DNA from: an uncultured Opitutia bacterium
GTDB lineage: Bacteria > Verrucomicrobiota > Verrucomicrobiia > Opitutales > UBA953
Assembly: GCA_937874455.1 (NCBI GenBank)
Contig: CALNBE010000039.1
Span: 1 to 9,479 of the forward strand
Direction of reading: 5' to 3'
Length of the DNA: 9,479 nucleotides
Shown piece by piece: positions 1 through 6,413 of the stretch. Position 1 is the stretch's first letter; each line of letters begins with the position of its first letter. The notes under the pieces are model-generated. The model was not told where the DNA came from and did not search any database. It worked only from the letters and a program-made list of their open reading frames with translations. The position numbers and the translations under genes are program-made.

Positions 1-1456
1 CGATGCTGCGGGCGAGCTGCCAGGCGCACCAGTCGTCGTAGGCGTATTCGAGCGTTTTGGCGGTGGCCTCGCCGTGTTTGTCGGAGGGAACGTAGCCCAG
101 TTTCCAGTAGTGCTCGGCGCCGCTGCGTCCGATGGACGGCCCGCGCGGGCCCTTGGCGTTGGCATCGTGCCACATGGCGGCGAGGACTTTTTCGGGGTCG
201 AAAGTGCGGATGCCCTTGGCGTGGGCGTCGGCGAGGACGGAGAAGGCGTGGTTGCCGATCATGCCGCCGCTGTGGCCGGGGAAGGACCAGGAGGGGAGCC
301 AGCCGCTCTGGTCGTAGGCGTCGAGCAGACTGGCCATGTAGCGCCCGTGCATGGCGGGGAAAAGGATGACATTGAGCGGGAACTGGGCGCGAAAAGTGTC
401 CCAGAAACCGGTGTCGGTGTAGAGGTAGCCGGAATGGATTTTGCCGTCGTAGGGACTGTAGTAAACCGGTTTTCCCCGCGTGTCGTATTCGTGAAACTGG
501 CGGGGGAAAAGCATGGAGCGGTAGAAGCAGGAGTAGAACGTGGCGAGTTGCTCCGGCGTGCCGCCGTCGATGCGGACGCGGCCCAGGTGCTCGTTCCAGG
601 CGCGTTCAGCGGCGTTTTTGACCGAGGCGACGGAACGGTGGCGTCCCAGTTCGCGGCGCAAATTTTCCTCCGCCTGTCCGGGGCTGATGAAGGAGGAGGC
701 GACCTTGACGTTTACCTTGGCGCCGGGGCGGAATTGCACGTAGGCGCCGACGTAATCGCCGCGCCGTTCGGTTTCGCCGGGGAAGGTTTGCCCGTCGTTG
801 TTTTGCCAGGTGCCGTGCGCGGTGAACGGCTGGTCGAACTGGATGACGAAGTAGTTGGCGAAATTTTCCGGCACGGAGCGGGGCGCGTTTTTGCAGATGC
901 CGATGATTTTGCGTTCGCGCGGGAAAATTTTCACCTCGCTGCCGCCGCTGTTGGCATCGACGACCAGAAAGGCGCCCTGGTCCTCCGGGTATTCGAAGCG
1001 GAGGAAAGCGCCGCGTTCGGTCGGGGCCATCTCGGCGGAAATTTTGTTGTCGAGCACCACCTTGTAGTAGTGCGGCCCGGCCTGCTCGTTGGCGTGCTGG
1101 AAGGGGGTGGCGCGCTGATCCTGGGCGGCGATGAGTTTTCCCGAGACTGGCATGAGGGAGAAGGCCGCGTAGTCGTTGGTCCACGGACTGCACTGGTGGG
1201 TTTGGCGAAAACCGCGGATGGTGTTTTCGCGGTATTTGTAAATCCAGCCGTCGCGGTTGACCCCGGTTTGGGGCGTCCAGACATTCATCCCCCATGGCAG
1301 GGCGATTGCCGGGTAGGTGTTGCCGTGGCTGAACTCGCGTTTGGAGTCGGTGCCCTGGAGCGGGTTGACGTAATCGACCAGCCCGGCGGCGTGGGCGGAG
1401 GAAAACAGCAGGCAAAGGAAAAAATACGGGAGCAGGGGAAGGAAGTGGCGGCGCAT
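1..1456 (-). CDS. Secreted GH92 family glycoside hydrolase (alpha-mannosidase-like), partial
   Basis: The first 485 residues are visible; the gene runs off the left edge, so the C-terminus is missing (family members are usually about 700-780 residues). Residues 1-23 form a clear signal peptide (MRRHF, hydrophobic LPLLPYFFLCLLF, cleavage near AHA|A), so the enzyme is exported. Family hallmarks in order: VNPLQGTD (30-37), GNTYPAIALPWGMNVWTPQ (45-63), GFRQTH (82-87), TDTGFWDTFRAQFPL (347-361), YDQSGWLPSW (381-390), GGMIGNHAFSVLADAHAKGI (397-416), YAYDDWCAWQLA (471-482). GH92 enzymes are Ca-dependent inverting exo-alpha-mannosidases acting on yeast mannan or N-glycans; exact linkage cannot be read here. 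The region holding the usual Asp catalytic bases lies outside the window. The acid-motif position appears to be His395 (see findings). The start is chosen because it places the signal peptide at the N-terminus; no good ribosome binding site precedes it. It diverges from nadK and may be regulated through the palindrome at 1473-1494. Family confidence is high, substrate confidence low. Confidence 0.9.
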   Translation of the reverse strand, partial: MRRHFLPLLPYFFLCLLFSSAHAAGLVDYVNPLQGTDSKREFSHGNTYPAIALPWGMNVWTPQTGVNRDGWIYKYRENTIRGFRQTHQCSPWTNDYAAFSLMPVSGKLIAAQDQRATPFQHANEQAGPHYYKVVLDNKISAEMAPTERGAFLRFEYPEDQGAFLVVDANSGGSEVKIFPRERKIIGICKNAPRSVPENFANYFVIQFDQPFTAHGTWQNNDGQTFPGETERRGDYVGAYVQFRPGAKVNVKVASSFISPGQAEENLRRELGRHRSVASVKNAAERAWNEHLGRVRIDGGTPEQLATFYSCFYRSMLFPRQFHEYDTRGKPVYYSPYDGKIHSGYLYTDTGFWDTFRAQFPLNVILFPAMHGRYMASLLDAYDQSGWLPSWSFPGHSGGMIGNHAFSVLADAHAKGIRTFDPEKVLAAMWHDANAKGPRGPSIGRSGAEHYWKLGYVPSDKHGEATAKTLEYAYDDWCAWQLARSI

Positions 1457-1472
1457 GACGAGGGACTTGCTG

Positions 1473-1494
1473 ACAGATGTTTTTAAACAAATGT
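1473..1494. promoter_or_regulatory. Imperfect 22-bp palindrome, candidate operator
   Basis: The half-sites ACAxxTGTTT and AAACAxxTGT are related by dyad symmetry: 8 of 11 base pairs are symmetric about the centre at 1483/1484. It sits 16 nt upstream of the GH92 start codon and 78 nt before the chosen nadK start, in the 116-nt divergent gap. Its size and symmetry suit a dimeric helix-turn-helix repressor of the kind that often controls glycosidase genes. This is inference: no regulator gene is nearby, and no second copy was seen. The rest of the gap has no convincing -35/-10 pair on either strand. Confidence 0.35.
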
Positions 1495-1518
1495 TCCGCC
1501 TTTGTTACCTCTGCGGCC

Positions 1519-1530
1519 GCGGAGGAAAAT
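1519..1530 (+). repeat. GCGGAGGAAA-family motif copy, intergenic
   Basis: This is an exact GCGGAGGAAAAT in the divergent gap between the GH92 gene and nadK, 42 nt upstream of the chosen nadK start. It is one of 12 copies of the GCGGAGGAAA core in the window (see findings). It looks like a Shine-Dalgarno sequence, but it is too far from any plausible start codon to serve nadK. Confidence 0.6.
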
Positions 1531-1572
1531 GCCGCGCTTGCACTTGGGGAAAGTTCGCTTTTGCTCGGCGGC

Positions 1573-2391
1573 ATGTTGATTCAGCGCCTGGCCATTGTGA
1601 CCAACCTGACCAAGCCCGGAGCGGCCGCCTTGTCGGAGGAACTGGCGGCGGTGGCGCGGGAGCGCGGCGTGGCGGTGGCGGTGCTGACGGATTTTCCCTT
1701 GGCGGCAACGGCGTTGGAAGGATTTGACGCCTGCGCGGTGCTGGGGGGAGACGGGACTTTGCTCGGCGCGGTGCGTCCGGCGGTGCGGGCGCAAGTGCCC
1801 CTGTTTGGCATCAATCGCGGCAAGCTGGGTTTTTTGGCGAATTACTCCTCGGAAAACGCAAAGGAAAGTCTGAGCGAAGTGCTGGCGGGGGAATTTCAAA
1901 CCGTGCGCCGCGCGCTGTTGGAATGCCGGACGGGCGAGGGGCATCATGCGCTGGCGTTGAACGATGTGGTGCTCAAGGCTGCGGATCCCTCGCGGCTGGT
2001 GCGTCTGCGGGTTTTTTCGCAGCAGGCGGGATTGATCAATGTGTACCGCGGCGACGGGTTGATTCTTTGCACTCCCACCGGCTCGACCGCCTACAACCTT
2101 GGCGCGGGCGGCCCGCTGCTCGATCCGGTGGCGGAGGTCTTTGCGCTTACGCCGATCTGCCCGCACACCCTGTCGAATCGCTCGGTGATTTTGCCGCGCG
2201 GCACGGTGATTGAGATCGAGGAGGAGGAAAGGCACGAGGCGCTGAGTCTGGCGGTGGACGGCGGCACTTTTTTGGCGACCTGCACCAGTTTCCCCGTGCA
2301 GGTGCGGGTGGCGGAGGAAACGCTGCCGTTGCTACAGCCTAAGGGACTTTCGCATTATGAATTGCTCCGCACCAAATTGAGATGGGCGTGA
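1573..2391 (+). CDS. nadK: NAD kinase
   Basis: This enzyme phosphorylates NAD to NADP in the cytoplasm using ATP (or polyphosphate in some relatives), and so supplies NADPH for biosynthesis. The 272-residue product has the full set of NAD kinase motifs: GGDGTLL (58-64), the nucleotide-binding and catalytic glycine/Asp motif; NRGKLGFLA (81-89); LNDVVL (129-134), with the conserved Asn-Asp; CTPTGSTAYNLGAGGP (166-181); and SNRSVILP (201-208). Length fits the short bacterial form. The reading frame is open upstream to an ATG at 1477, which would add 32 residues. I prefer 1573 because the family normally begins a few residues before the first beta strand, seen here as IQRLAIVTNLTKP, and because the extension would overlap the palindrome. 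No strong ribosome binding site precedes either start. It is the first gene of a same-strand run with trpD (72 nt downstream) and infA, which may be co-transcribed. Confidence 0.95.
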   Translation: MLIQRLAIVTNLTKPGAAALSEELAAVARERGVAVAVLTDFPLAATALEGFDACAVLGGDGTLLGAVRPAVRAQVPLFGINRGKLGFLANYSSENAKESLSEVLAGEFQTVRRALLECRTGEGHHALALNDVVLKAADPSRLVRLRVFSQQAGLINVYRGDGLILCTPTGSTAYNLGAGGPLLDPVAEVFALTPICPHTLSNRSVILPRGTVIEIEEEERHEALSLAVDGGTFLATCTSFPVQVRVAEETLPLLQPKGLSHYELLRTKLRWA

Positions 2392-2463
2392 GCGGCGCGG
2401 GCGGGGATTTTTTTAAAAAAGCAGATTGTCCCGGCGGCGCGGAAGGATTTACTCCGGCGACCT

Positions 2464-3522
2464 ATGATCGCCAACATTCCCTGGGAAGAACTGACGGAAA
2501 AAGTCGCCGCGGGCCAGTCGCTCGACGAGGTGGAAGCCACGCAAATGGCGATTTGGATGGCGGACGACAACGGGAACTTTGACGGGAAGAAAAATTTCCT
2601 CCGCGCCCTGAACCAGAAAGGCGAGTCGGTCGAGGAAGTGTATGCCTTTGCGAAAACCTTCCGCAATCTGGCGCGCCGGGTGCCCGCTTTGATGAATCCG
2701 CCGGTGGCCATCGACATTGTCGGCACGGGCGGGGACAAGTCGGGGACGTTCAACATTTCCAGCGCGACCAGCTTGATTGTGGCGGCGGCGGGCGTGAACG
2801 TGATGAAGCACGGCAACCGCTCGATCACCTCGGAATCGGGCAGCGCGGATTTTCTCTCGGGCGTTGGAGTGCCGCTGGAGGCCCCCGACGGCAAGTTGAC
2901 GGATTCCTTTGAGAAAAATCACTACTGCTTTTTCTACGCGCCAAATTTCCATCCCACCTACAAGGCCTTCATGCCCGTGCGCAAGGCGCTGGCGGCGGAA
3001 GGGCACAAGACGGTGTTCAACATCCTCGGCCCGCTTATCCACCCGGCGAATCCGCCGATGTACCTGCTGGGCGTTTTTGCGGAGAAGTGGGTTGATTTGC
3101 TGGCGGCGGTGCTGGAGCGGCTCGGCGTCAAACGGGGACTCGTCTGCCACTGTGCTTTGCCGGAAGGCGGCGGGTTGGACGAGCTGGCGACCGCAGGGAA
3201 AAACCGGGTGCATGGCGTGGGCGAGCTGGCGGAGGTGAACGGCGTCTGGCTGCCGGGGGATTTTGGTTTGGCGGAAAGTCCGCGCACGGATCTGCTGGGC
3301 GGCGACCCGGAGGAAAACCGGATTCTCTTCGGGGACTTTCTCAACGGCGCGGCCCCGCAGGGTTTGCAAGACACCATCGTGTTGAATGCCGGCGCGGCGT
3401 TGTGGGTGGCGGGGAAAGTCCCCTCGGTGCGCGAAGGCATTTTGCTGGCGGGGGATTTGCTGGGCGACGGAACCGTCCGGCGCTTCATCCAAAAACTGCG
3501 GGAATTCTACCAGCAGCCCTGA
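2464..3522 (+). CDS. trpD: Anthranilate phosphoribosyltransferase
   Basis: This enzyme transfers phosphoribose from PRPP to anthranilate, the second step of tryptophan synthesis from chorismate, in the cytoplasm. At 352 residues it has normal length. The N-terminal helical domain (about 1-75) precedes the PRPP-binding motif GTGGDKSGTFNIS (87-99), then KHGNRS (115-120) and SGSADFL (125-131). The FAP-like anthranilate-site segment is YAPNFHP (158-164), followed by PVRK (171-174), FNILGPL (185-191) and the Mg-binding LDEL (238-241). The catalytic and metal residues expected of TrpD are therefore present. The family's usual PVRxELGxRTxFN is stretched by about three residues here (171-186), and the Asn of GPLxNPA is His193. 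The gene stands alone, with no trpC, trpF or trpAB beside it. It sits between nadK and infA, so tryptophan-specific attenuation is not suggested. No close ribosome binding site is visible; a GGAAGGA lies 16 nt before the ATG. Confidence 0.92.
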   Translation: MIANIPWEELTEKVAAGQSLDEVEATQMAIWMADDNGNFDGKKNFLRALNQKGESVEEVYAFAKTFRNLARRVPALMNPPVAIDIVGTGGDKSGTFNISSATSLIVAAAGVNVMKHGNRSITSESGSADFLSGVGVPLEAPDGKLTDSFEKNHYCFFYAPNFHPTYKAFMPVRKALAAEGHKTVFNILGPLIHPANPPMYLLGVFAEKWVDLLAAVLERLGVKRGLVCHCALPEGGGLDELATAGKNRVHGVGELAEVNGVWLPGDFGLAESPRTDLLGGDPEENRILFGDFLNGAAPQGLQDTIVLNAGAALWVAGKVPSVREGILLAGDLLGDGTVRRFIQKLREFYQQP

Positions 3523-3609
3523 GGCAAAAGCCTGATTCTGCTTGACTCCAAGCGAGTAGCGCAAACCTTGTCGCCCTTTCCCCCGCGGAGTCTCCTTTTA
3601 ACTAACTGC

Positions 3610-3888
3610 ATGGCTGAAGAACAACTCATTGAAATCGAAGGACGCGTTGTCCAAGTCCTCCCCGGCACGATGTTTCGTGTCGAACTCCCGAACAAGCATG
3701 TCGTCCTCGGACGCATCTCCGGAAAGCTCCGCAAGAATTTCATCAAGATCATTGCCGGTGACTTGGTGAAATTGGAAATGAACCCCAACGACATTACCCA
3801 AGCGCGCATCACCTACCGCCTGCGCAATACCGAGTCGTCGGCATTCCGTCCGGGGCCGCGCCGTCCCGCCGGGCCGCGTCGCCGCTGA
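3610..3888 (+). CDS. infA: Translation initiation factor IF-1 with basic C-terminal tail
   Basis: IF-1 binds the A site of the 30S subunit during translation initiation. The 92-residue product contains the complete OB-fold factor in residues 1-72: IEIEGRVVQVLPGTMFRVEL (7-26), HVVLGRISGKLRKNFIKI (30-47), GDLVKLEMNP (50-59) and ARITYRLR (65-72). Ordinary IF-1 ends there. Here about 20 more residues follow (codons 3826-3885), rich in Arg, Pro and Gly and ending in three arginines, so the tail is basic and probably disordered. The frame is open upstream to a TTG at 3568. The ATG at 3610 is chosen because MAEEQ-IEIEG is the standard N-terminus. There is an 87-nt gap after trpD and a strong terminator 20 nt after the stop, so it is the last gene of its transcript. 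IF-1 identity is near certain; any function of the tail is unknown. Confidence 0.96.
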   Translation: MAEEQLIEIEGRVVQVLPGTMFRVELPNKHVVLGRISGKLRKNFIKIIAGDLVKLEMNPNDITQARITYRLRNTESSAFRPGPRRPAGPRRR

Positions 3889-3908
3889 GCCGATTTTTCT
3901 TTTTCGCC

Positions 3909-3941
3909 AATCCGCCTGCGTTTTTGTCAGGCGGATTTTTT
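3909..3941 (+). terminator. Intrinsic terminator after infA
   Basis: A 10-bp stem, AATCCGCCTG (3909-3918) pairing perfectly with CAGGCGGATT (3928-3937), encloses a 9-nt loop and runs into a T tract (3936-3941). This is a textbook rho-independent terminator on the plus strand. It should end the nadK-trpD-infA transcript and separate it from sufS. Confidence 0.9.
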
Positions 3942-3963
3942 GTCCCCGGTGCGGAGCAAAACA

Positions 3964-3982
3964 CGGGCGGATTTTCCGATTC
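3964..3982 (+). repeat. 19-bp direct repeat, copy 1 (sufS leader)
   Basis: CGGGCGGATTTTCCGATTC occurs here in the untranslated leader of sufS and again, identically, at 4081-4099 inside the sufS coding sequence. Similarity extends a few bases on each side (AAA upstream, GT downstream). The two copies are 117 nt apart, exactly 39 codons, so both would encode R-A-D-F-P-I in the same frame. Confidence 0.8.
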
Positions 3983-4029
3983 GGTGCGCTTCGCGTTGCC
4001 TTTTTCCCCCGGTGCCTATGGTTGAGGGC

Positions 4030-5271
4030 ATGTCATTGGAACCTGCGCAAAATGAAGTGGTTTTTGATCCCGCCAAAGTGCGGGCGGATTTTCCGATTCT
4101 GTCGCGGCGCATAGGAAAAAATCCGCTGGTGTATCTGGACAACGGGGCCAGTTCTCAAAAGCCGGCGGTGGTTATCGAGGCGATCGACCGCTACTACCGG
4201 GAGCAGCACGCAAACATCCACCGCGGAGTGCACCGGTTGAGCGAGGCGGCGACGGTGGCTTACGAAAAGGCGCGGGAGCAGGTGGCGGCTTTTCTCAATG
4301 CGCGGGAGGCGCGGGAGTGCATTTTTACCCGTAATGCCACGGAAGCGATCAACTTGGTGGCTGCGACCTGGGGGATGAGCCGGTTGCGCAAGGGGGGCGA
4401 AATTGTGCTCTCGGCGATGGAGCACCACGCCAACATTGTGCCTTGGCAGATGGTGGCGGACCGGACCGGATCGGTGATCCGGGTGGTTCCGGTGACGCCC
4501 GAGGGCGAGCTGGACATGGCGGCATTTCGGGCGCTGCTTTCGGAGCGCACCCAACTGGTGGCGATGGCGCACGTGTCAAACGCGCTGGGAACGATCAATC
4601 CCGCGAAGGAAATTGTGGCGGCGGCGCATCGGGTGGGGGCGAAGGTGCTGCTCGACGGTGCGCAATCGACGGCGCATTTCCCGGTGGACGTGCAGGAGTT
4701 GGACACGGACTTTTTCGTGTTTTCCTCGCACAAAGTTTGTGGCCCGACCGGGATGGGGGTGTTGTACGGCAAGGCGGATCTTTTGAGCGCGATGCCGCCG
4801 TACCAGTTTGGCGGGGACATGATCCGGGAGGTGGATTTTGCGGGGACGACGTTCCGGGACATCCCCGAGCGGTTTGAGGCCGGGACGCCGCACATTGCCG
4901 GGGCGATCGGGCTGGGCGTGGCTTTGAACTATGTGAGCGCGCTGCAACCGGAGGCGCATCGCCATGAACAATTGCTGCTGGCCTATGCCACGGAGCAGTT
5001 GAAAACCGTGCCCGGCCTGCGGATTGTCGGGACCGCGCCGGAAAAAGTCCCGGTCATTTCCTTCCTGATCGACGGGGTGCACCCACTCGATATCGGCACG
5101 CTGCTGGATTCGGACGGCATTGCGGTGCGGACCGGTCACCATTGCACCATGCCCTTGATGAAGGCGCTGGGAATTTCCGGGACCGTGCGCGCGTCTTTTG
5201 CCTTTTACAACACGCTGGAGGAAGCGGACCTGCTGGTGGCGTCGCTCAAGCGGGCGCAGGCCATGTTTTAA
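4030..5271 (+). CDS. sufS: SufS-type cysteine desulfurase
   Basis: This PLP enzyme takes sulfur from cysteine as an enzyme persulfide for Fe-S cluster assembly by the SUF system in the cytoplasm. The product of 413 residues matches the group II (SufS/CsdA) length. Visible features: RADFPILSRR (18-27), VYLDNGASSQKP (34-45), NIHRGVHRLSE (62-72), EHHANIVPW (131-139), LDGAQSTAHFPVDV (208-221), the PLP lysine in FSSHKVCGPTG (K235), and RTGHHCTMPLM (367-377) with persulfide cysteine C372. The start is uncertain between ATG 4030 and ATG 4018 (four residues longer). GAGGG lies only 1 nt before 4030, and the frame stays open to 3940. No sufB, sufC, sufD, sufE or sufU adjoins it, which is unusual because sufS is often in a suf operon. 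A terminator lies upstream, so it needs its own promoter, none of which is clear. The leader contains a short duplicate of the RADFPI codons. Confidence 0.94.
   Translation: MSLEPAQNEVVFDPAKVRADFPILSRRIGKNPLVYLDNGASSQKPAVVIEAIDRYYREQHANIHRGVHRLSEAATVAYEKAREQVAAFLNAREARECIFTRNATEAINLVAATWGMSRLRKGGEIVLSAMEHHANIVPWQMVADRTGSVIRVVPVTPEGELDMAAFRALLSERTQLVAMAHVSNALGTINPAKEIVAAAHRVGAKVLLDGAQSTAHFPVDVQELDTDFFVFSSHKVCGPTGMGVLYGKADLLSAMPPYQFGGDMIREVDFAGTTFRDIPERFEAGTPHIAGAIGLGVALNYVSALQPEAHRHEQLLLAYATEQLKTVPGLRIVGTAPEKVPVISFLIDGVHPLDIGTLLDSDGIAVRTGHHCTMPLMKALGISGTVRASFAFYNTLEEADLLVASLKRAQAMF
4081..4099 (+). repeat. 19-bp direct repeat, copy 2 (inside sufS)
   Basis: This is the second identical copy of the sequence at 3964-3982. 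It encodes RADFPI (from residue 18) of SufS, a conserved part of the family's N-terminal region. This copy is therefore the likely source and the leader copy the duplicate. Confidence 0.8.
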
Positions 5272-5319
5272 GCGGCTGGAGACGAGTTGAAAACTACCCC
5301 GGCTGCCCAATCCCGAGGC

Positions 5320-5331
5320 GCGGAAATTTTG
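5320..5331 (+). repeat. Degenerate motif copy (GCGGAAATTTTG)
   Basis: This is a shortened relative of the GCGGAGGAAAATTT motif, lacking the AGG insert, in the sufS-fabD gap 49 nt after the sufS stop. The identical 12-mer occurs at 1035-1046, antisense within the GH92 gene. The remainder of this 173-nt gap shows no convincing terminator or promoter. Confidence 0.4.
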
Positions 5332-5405
5332 CAAAGAAATCCGGGGCGTTCGCGGGCGCTGGCAAAGGCGCGCTGTCTGATAGTGCGGGGAAAAACAGTT
5401 TGTCA

Positions 5406-5417
5406 GCGGAGGAAAAT
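5406..5417 (+). repeat. GCGGAGGAAA-family motif copy, intergenic
   Basis: This exact GCGGAGGAAAAT, continuing as TTTC, lies 27 nt before the fabD start codon. It contains a perfect GGAGG, but the ATG at Shine-Dalgarno distance (5423) is out of frame with fabD. The copy is better read as another instance of the dispersed motif than as the fabD ribosome binding site. Confidence 0.6.
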
Positions 5418-5444
5418 TTCACATGCCACGGTCTTTACCTAATT

Positions 5445-6350
5445 ATGAAAGCTCTCCTGTTTTCCGGGCAAGGCGCCCAAAAAGTCGGCATGGGAAAGTC
5501 GCTCTACGACAACTCCCCCATCGCGAAGGATCTTTACGACCGAGCCGAGCAGACGCTGGGTTTTGAGTTCAAGAAGATCTGTTTTGAAGGGCCGGAAACG
5601 GTTCTGACCGAGACTCGTGTGTGCCAGCCAGCGCTGTACGTGCAGGGCTTTGCCATCGCGGAAATCCTCAAGGCCAACGGCAAGCTGGACGGCTTGAAAG
5701 CCGCGCTGGGTTTGAGCCTGGGCGAGCTGACCGCCTACGCCTATGCGGGCGTGTGGGATTTTGAAACCGGTTTGAAAATTGTCGCCGAGCGCGGTCGCCT
5801 GATGCAGGTGGCATGCGACGCCACCAAGGGCGGCATGGCGGCAGTGGTTGGCGGCTCGATCGACGAAGTCCGCAAACTGTGCGCGGCCTACGATCTGGAC
5901 GTGGCCAACATGAACTGCCCCGGGCAGATCGTGATTTCCGGCGACTTTAACAAGGTCAATGAAGCCGCCGCGAACGCGAAGGAATTTGGCAGTTTCAAGC
6001 TAGTGAAACCGCTGGTGGTGGCCGGTGCCTACCACAGCCGCCTGATGGAGCCGGCGCGGGTGGAGTTTGAAAAATTCCTCGCCCCGATCGAATTCAAGGA
6101 ACCGCAACTCACCGTGTTCACCAACACCACCGGGAAGGAAATCAGCGAGCCGGGGGAAATGAAGGAAGCCTTGGTGAAGCAGGTGGTGTCGTCGGTACTC
6201 TGGGAAAACTGCCTGCGCGGCGCGATTGCCCAAGGGTGCGCCGAGTTTTACGAATGCGGCCCCGGCGGCGTGCTGGCCGGGATGATGAAGCGCACCGATC
6301 CGCTGGCGAAGGTCGTTTCGATCAGCGAATTTTCCGAATTGCCCGCCTGA
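5445..6350 (+). CDS. fabD: Malonyl-CoA:ACP transacylase
   Basis: FabD moves the malonyl group from CoA to acyl carrier protein, loading the extender unit for type II fatty acid synthesis in the cytoplasm. The 301-residue product has normal length. It shows FSGQGAQKVGMG (6-17), the nucleophile elbow GLSLGELTA with Ser91 (89-97), ERGRLM with the malonate-binding Arg116 (115-120), the catalytic His197 in AGAYHSRLM (193-201), and KQVVSSVLW with Gln246 (245-253). CGPGGVLAGMMKR (271-283) is the conserved C-terminal motif. The frame is open far upstream through the end of sufS, but ATG 5445 gives the standard M-K-x-LLFSGQG N-terminus. It appears monocistronic: a 173-nt gap separates it from sufS, a terminator follows, and no fabH, fabG or acpP is present. 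No ribosome binding site lies at normal distance. Confidence 0.96.
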   Translation: MKALLFSGQGAQKVGMGKSLYDNSPIAKDLYDRAEQTLGFEFKKICFEGPETVLTETRVCQPALYVQGFAIAEILKANGKLDGLKAALGLSLGELTAYAYAGVWDFETGLKIVAERGRLMQVACDATKGGMAAVVGGSIDEVRKLCAAYDLDVANMNCPGQIVISGDFNKVNEAAANAKEFGSFKLVKPLVVAGAYHSRLMEPARVEFEKFLAPIEFKEPQLTVFTNTTGKEISEPGEMKEALVKQVVSSVLWENCLRGAIAQGCAEFYECGPGGVLAGMMKRTDPLAKVVSISEFSELPA

Positions 6351-6353
6351 GGC

Positions 6354-6365
6354 GCGGAGGAAAAT
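6354..6365 (+). repeat. GCGGAGGAAA-family motif copy, intergenic
   Basis: An exact GCGGAGGAAAAT, continuing as TTTCC, begins 4 nt after the fabD stop codon and lies ahead of the terminator in a convergent gap. No gene starts downstream on this strand, so this copy cannot be a ribosome binding site or a promoter for an annotated gene. That is the best evidence that the motif is a dispersed element. Confidence 0.65.
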
Positions 6366-6375
6366 TTCCTTTGCG

Positions 6376-6413
6376 AAACATCCCCGGAGGCAATTCCGGG
6401 GGTGTTTTGTTTT
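6376..6413 (+). terminator. Intrinsic terminator after fabD
   Basis: The arm AAACATCCCCGG (6376-6387) pairs with CCGGGGGTGTTT (6396-6407), twelve pairs including one T-G, around an 8-nt loop. A T-rich tail TTTTGTTTT (6405-6413) follows. It ends the fabD transcript. The tail reaches the stop codon of the convergent rsmE, so it could also act weakly on the minus strand, although the T run on that side is poor. Confidence 0.87.

Noticed and set aside
74..1486. A 470-codon plus-strand open frame, and a minus-strand frame at 606-1574, over the GH92 gene
   Set aside because: Both are by-products of GC-rich codon use. The third frame (minus strand from 1456) gives a signal peptide and continuous GH92 motifs, while these give low-complexity Gly/Val/Ala or Arg/Pro-rich products.
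2408..2420. Self-complementary T-run/A-run tract between nadK and trpD
   Set aside because: A plain T6A6 run has no GC-rich stem and is not a terminator. It may bend DNA or contribute to a promoter, but nothing supports a specific call.
3522..3533. Small hairpin AGGC-AAAA-GCCT at the trpD stop codon
   Set aside because: The stem is only 4 bp with no T run, too weak for a terminator; nadK-trpD-infA could read through it.
3542..3547. TTGACT as a -35 box for infA
   Set aside because: No reasonable -10 hexamer lies 16-18 nt downstream, so the single hexamer is not enough to call a promoter.
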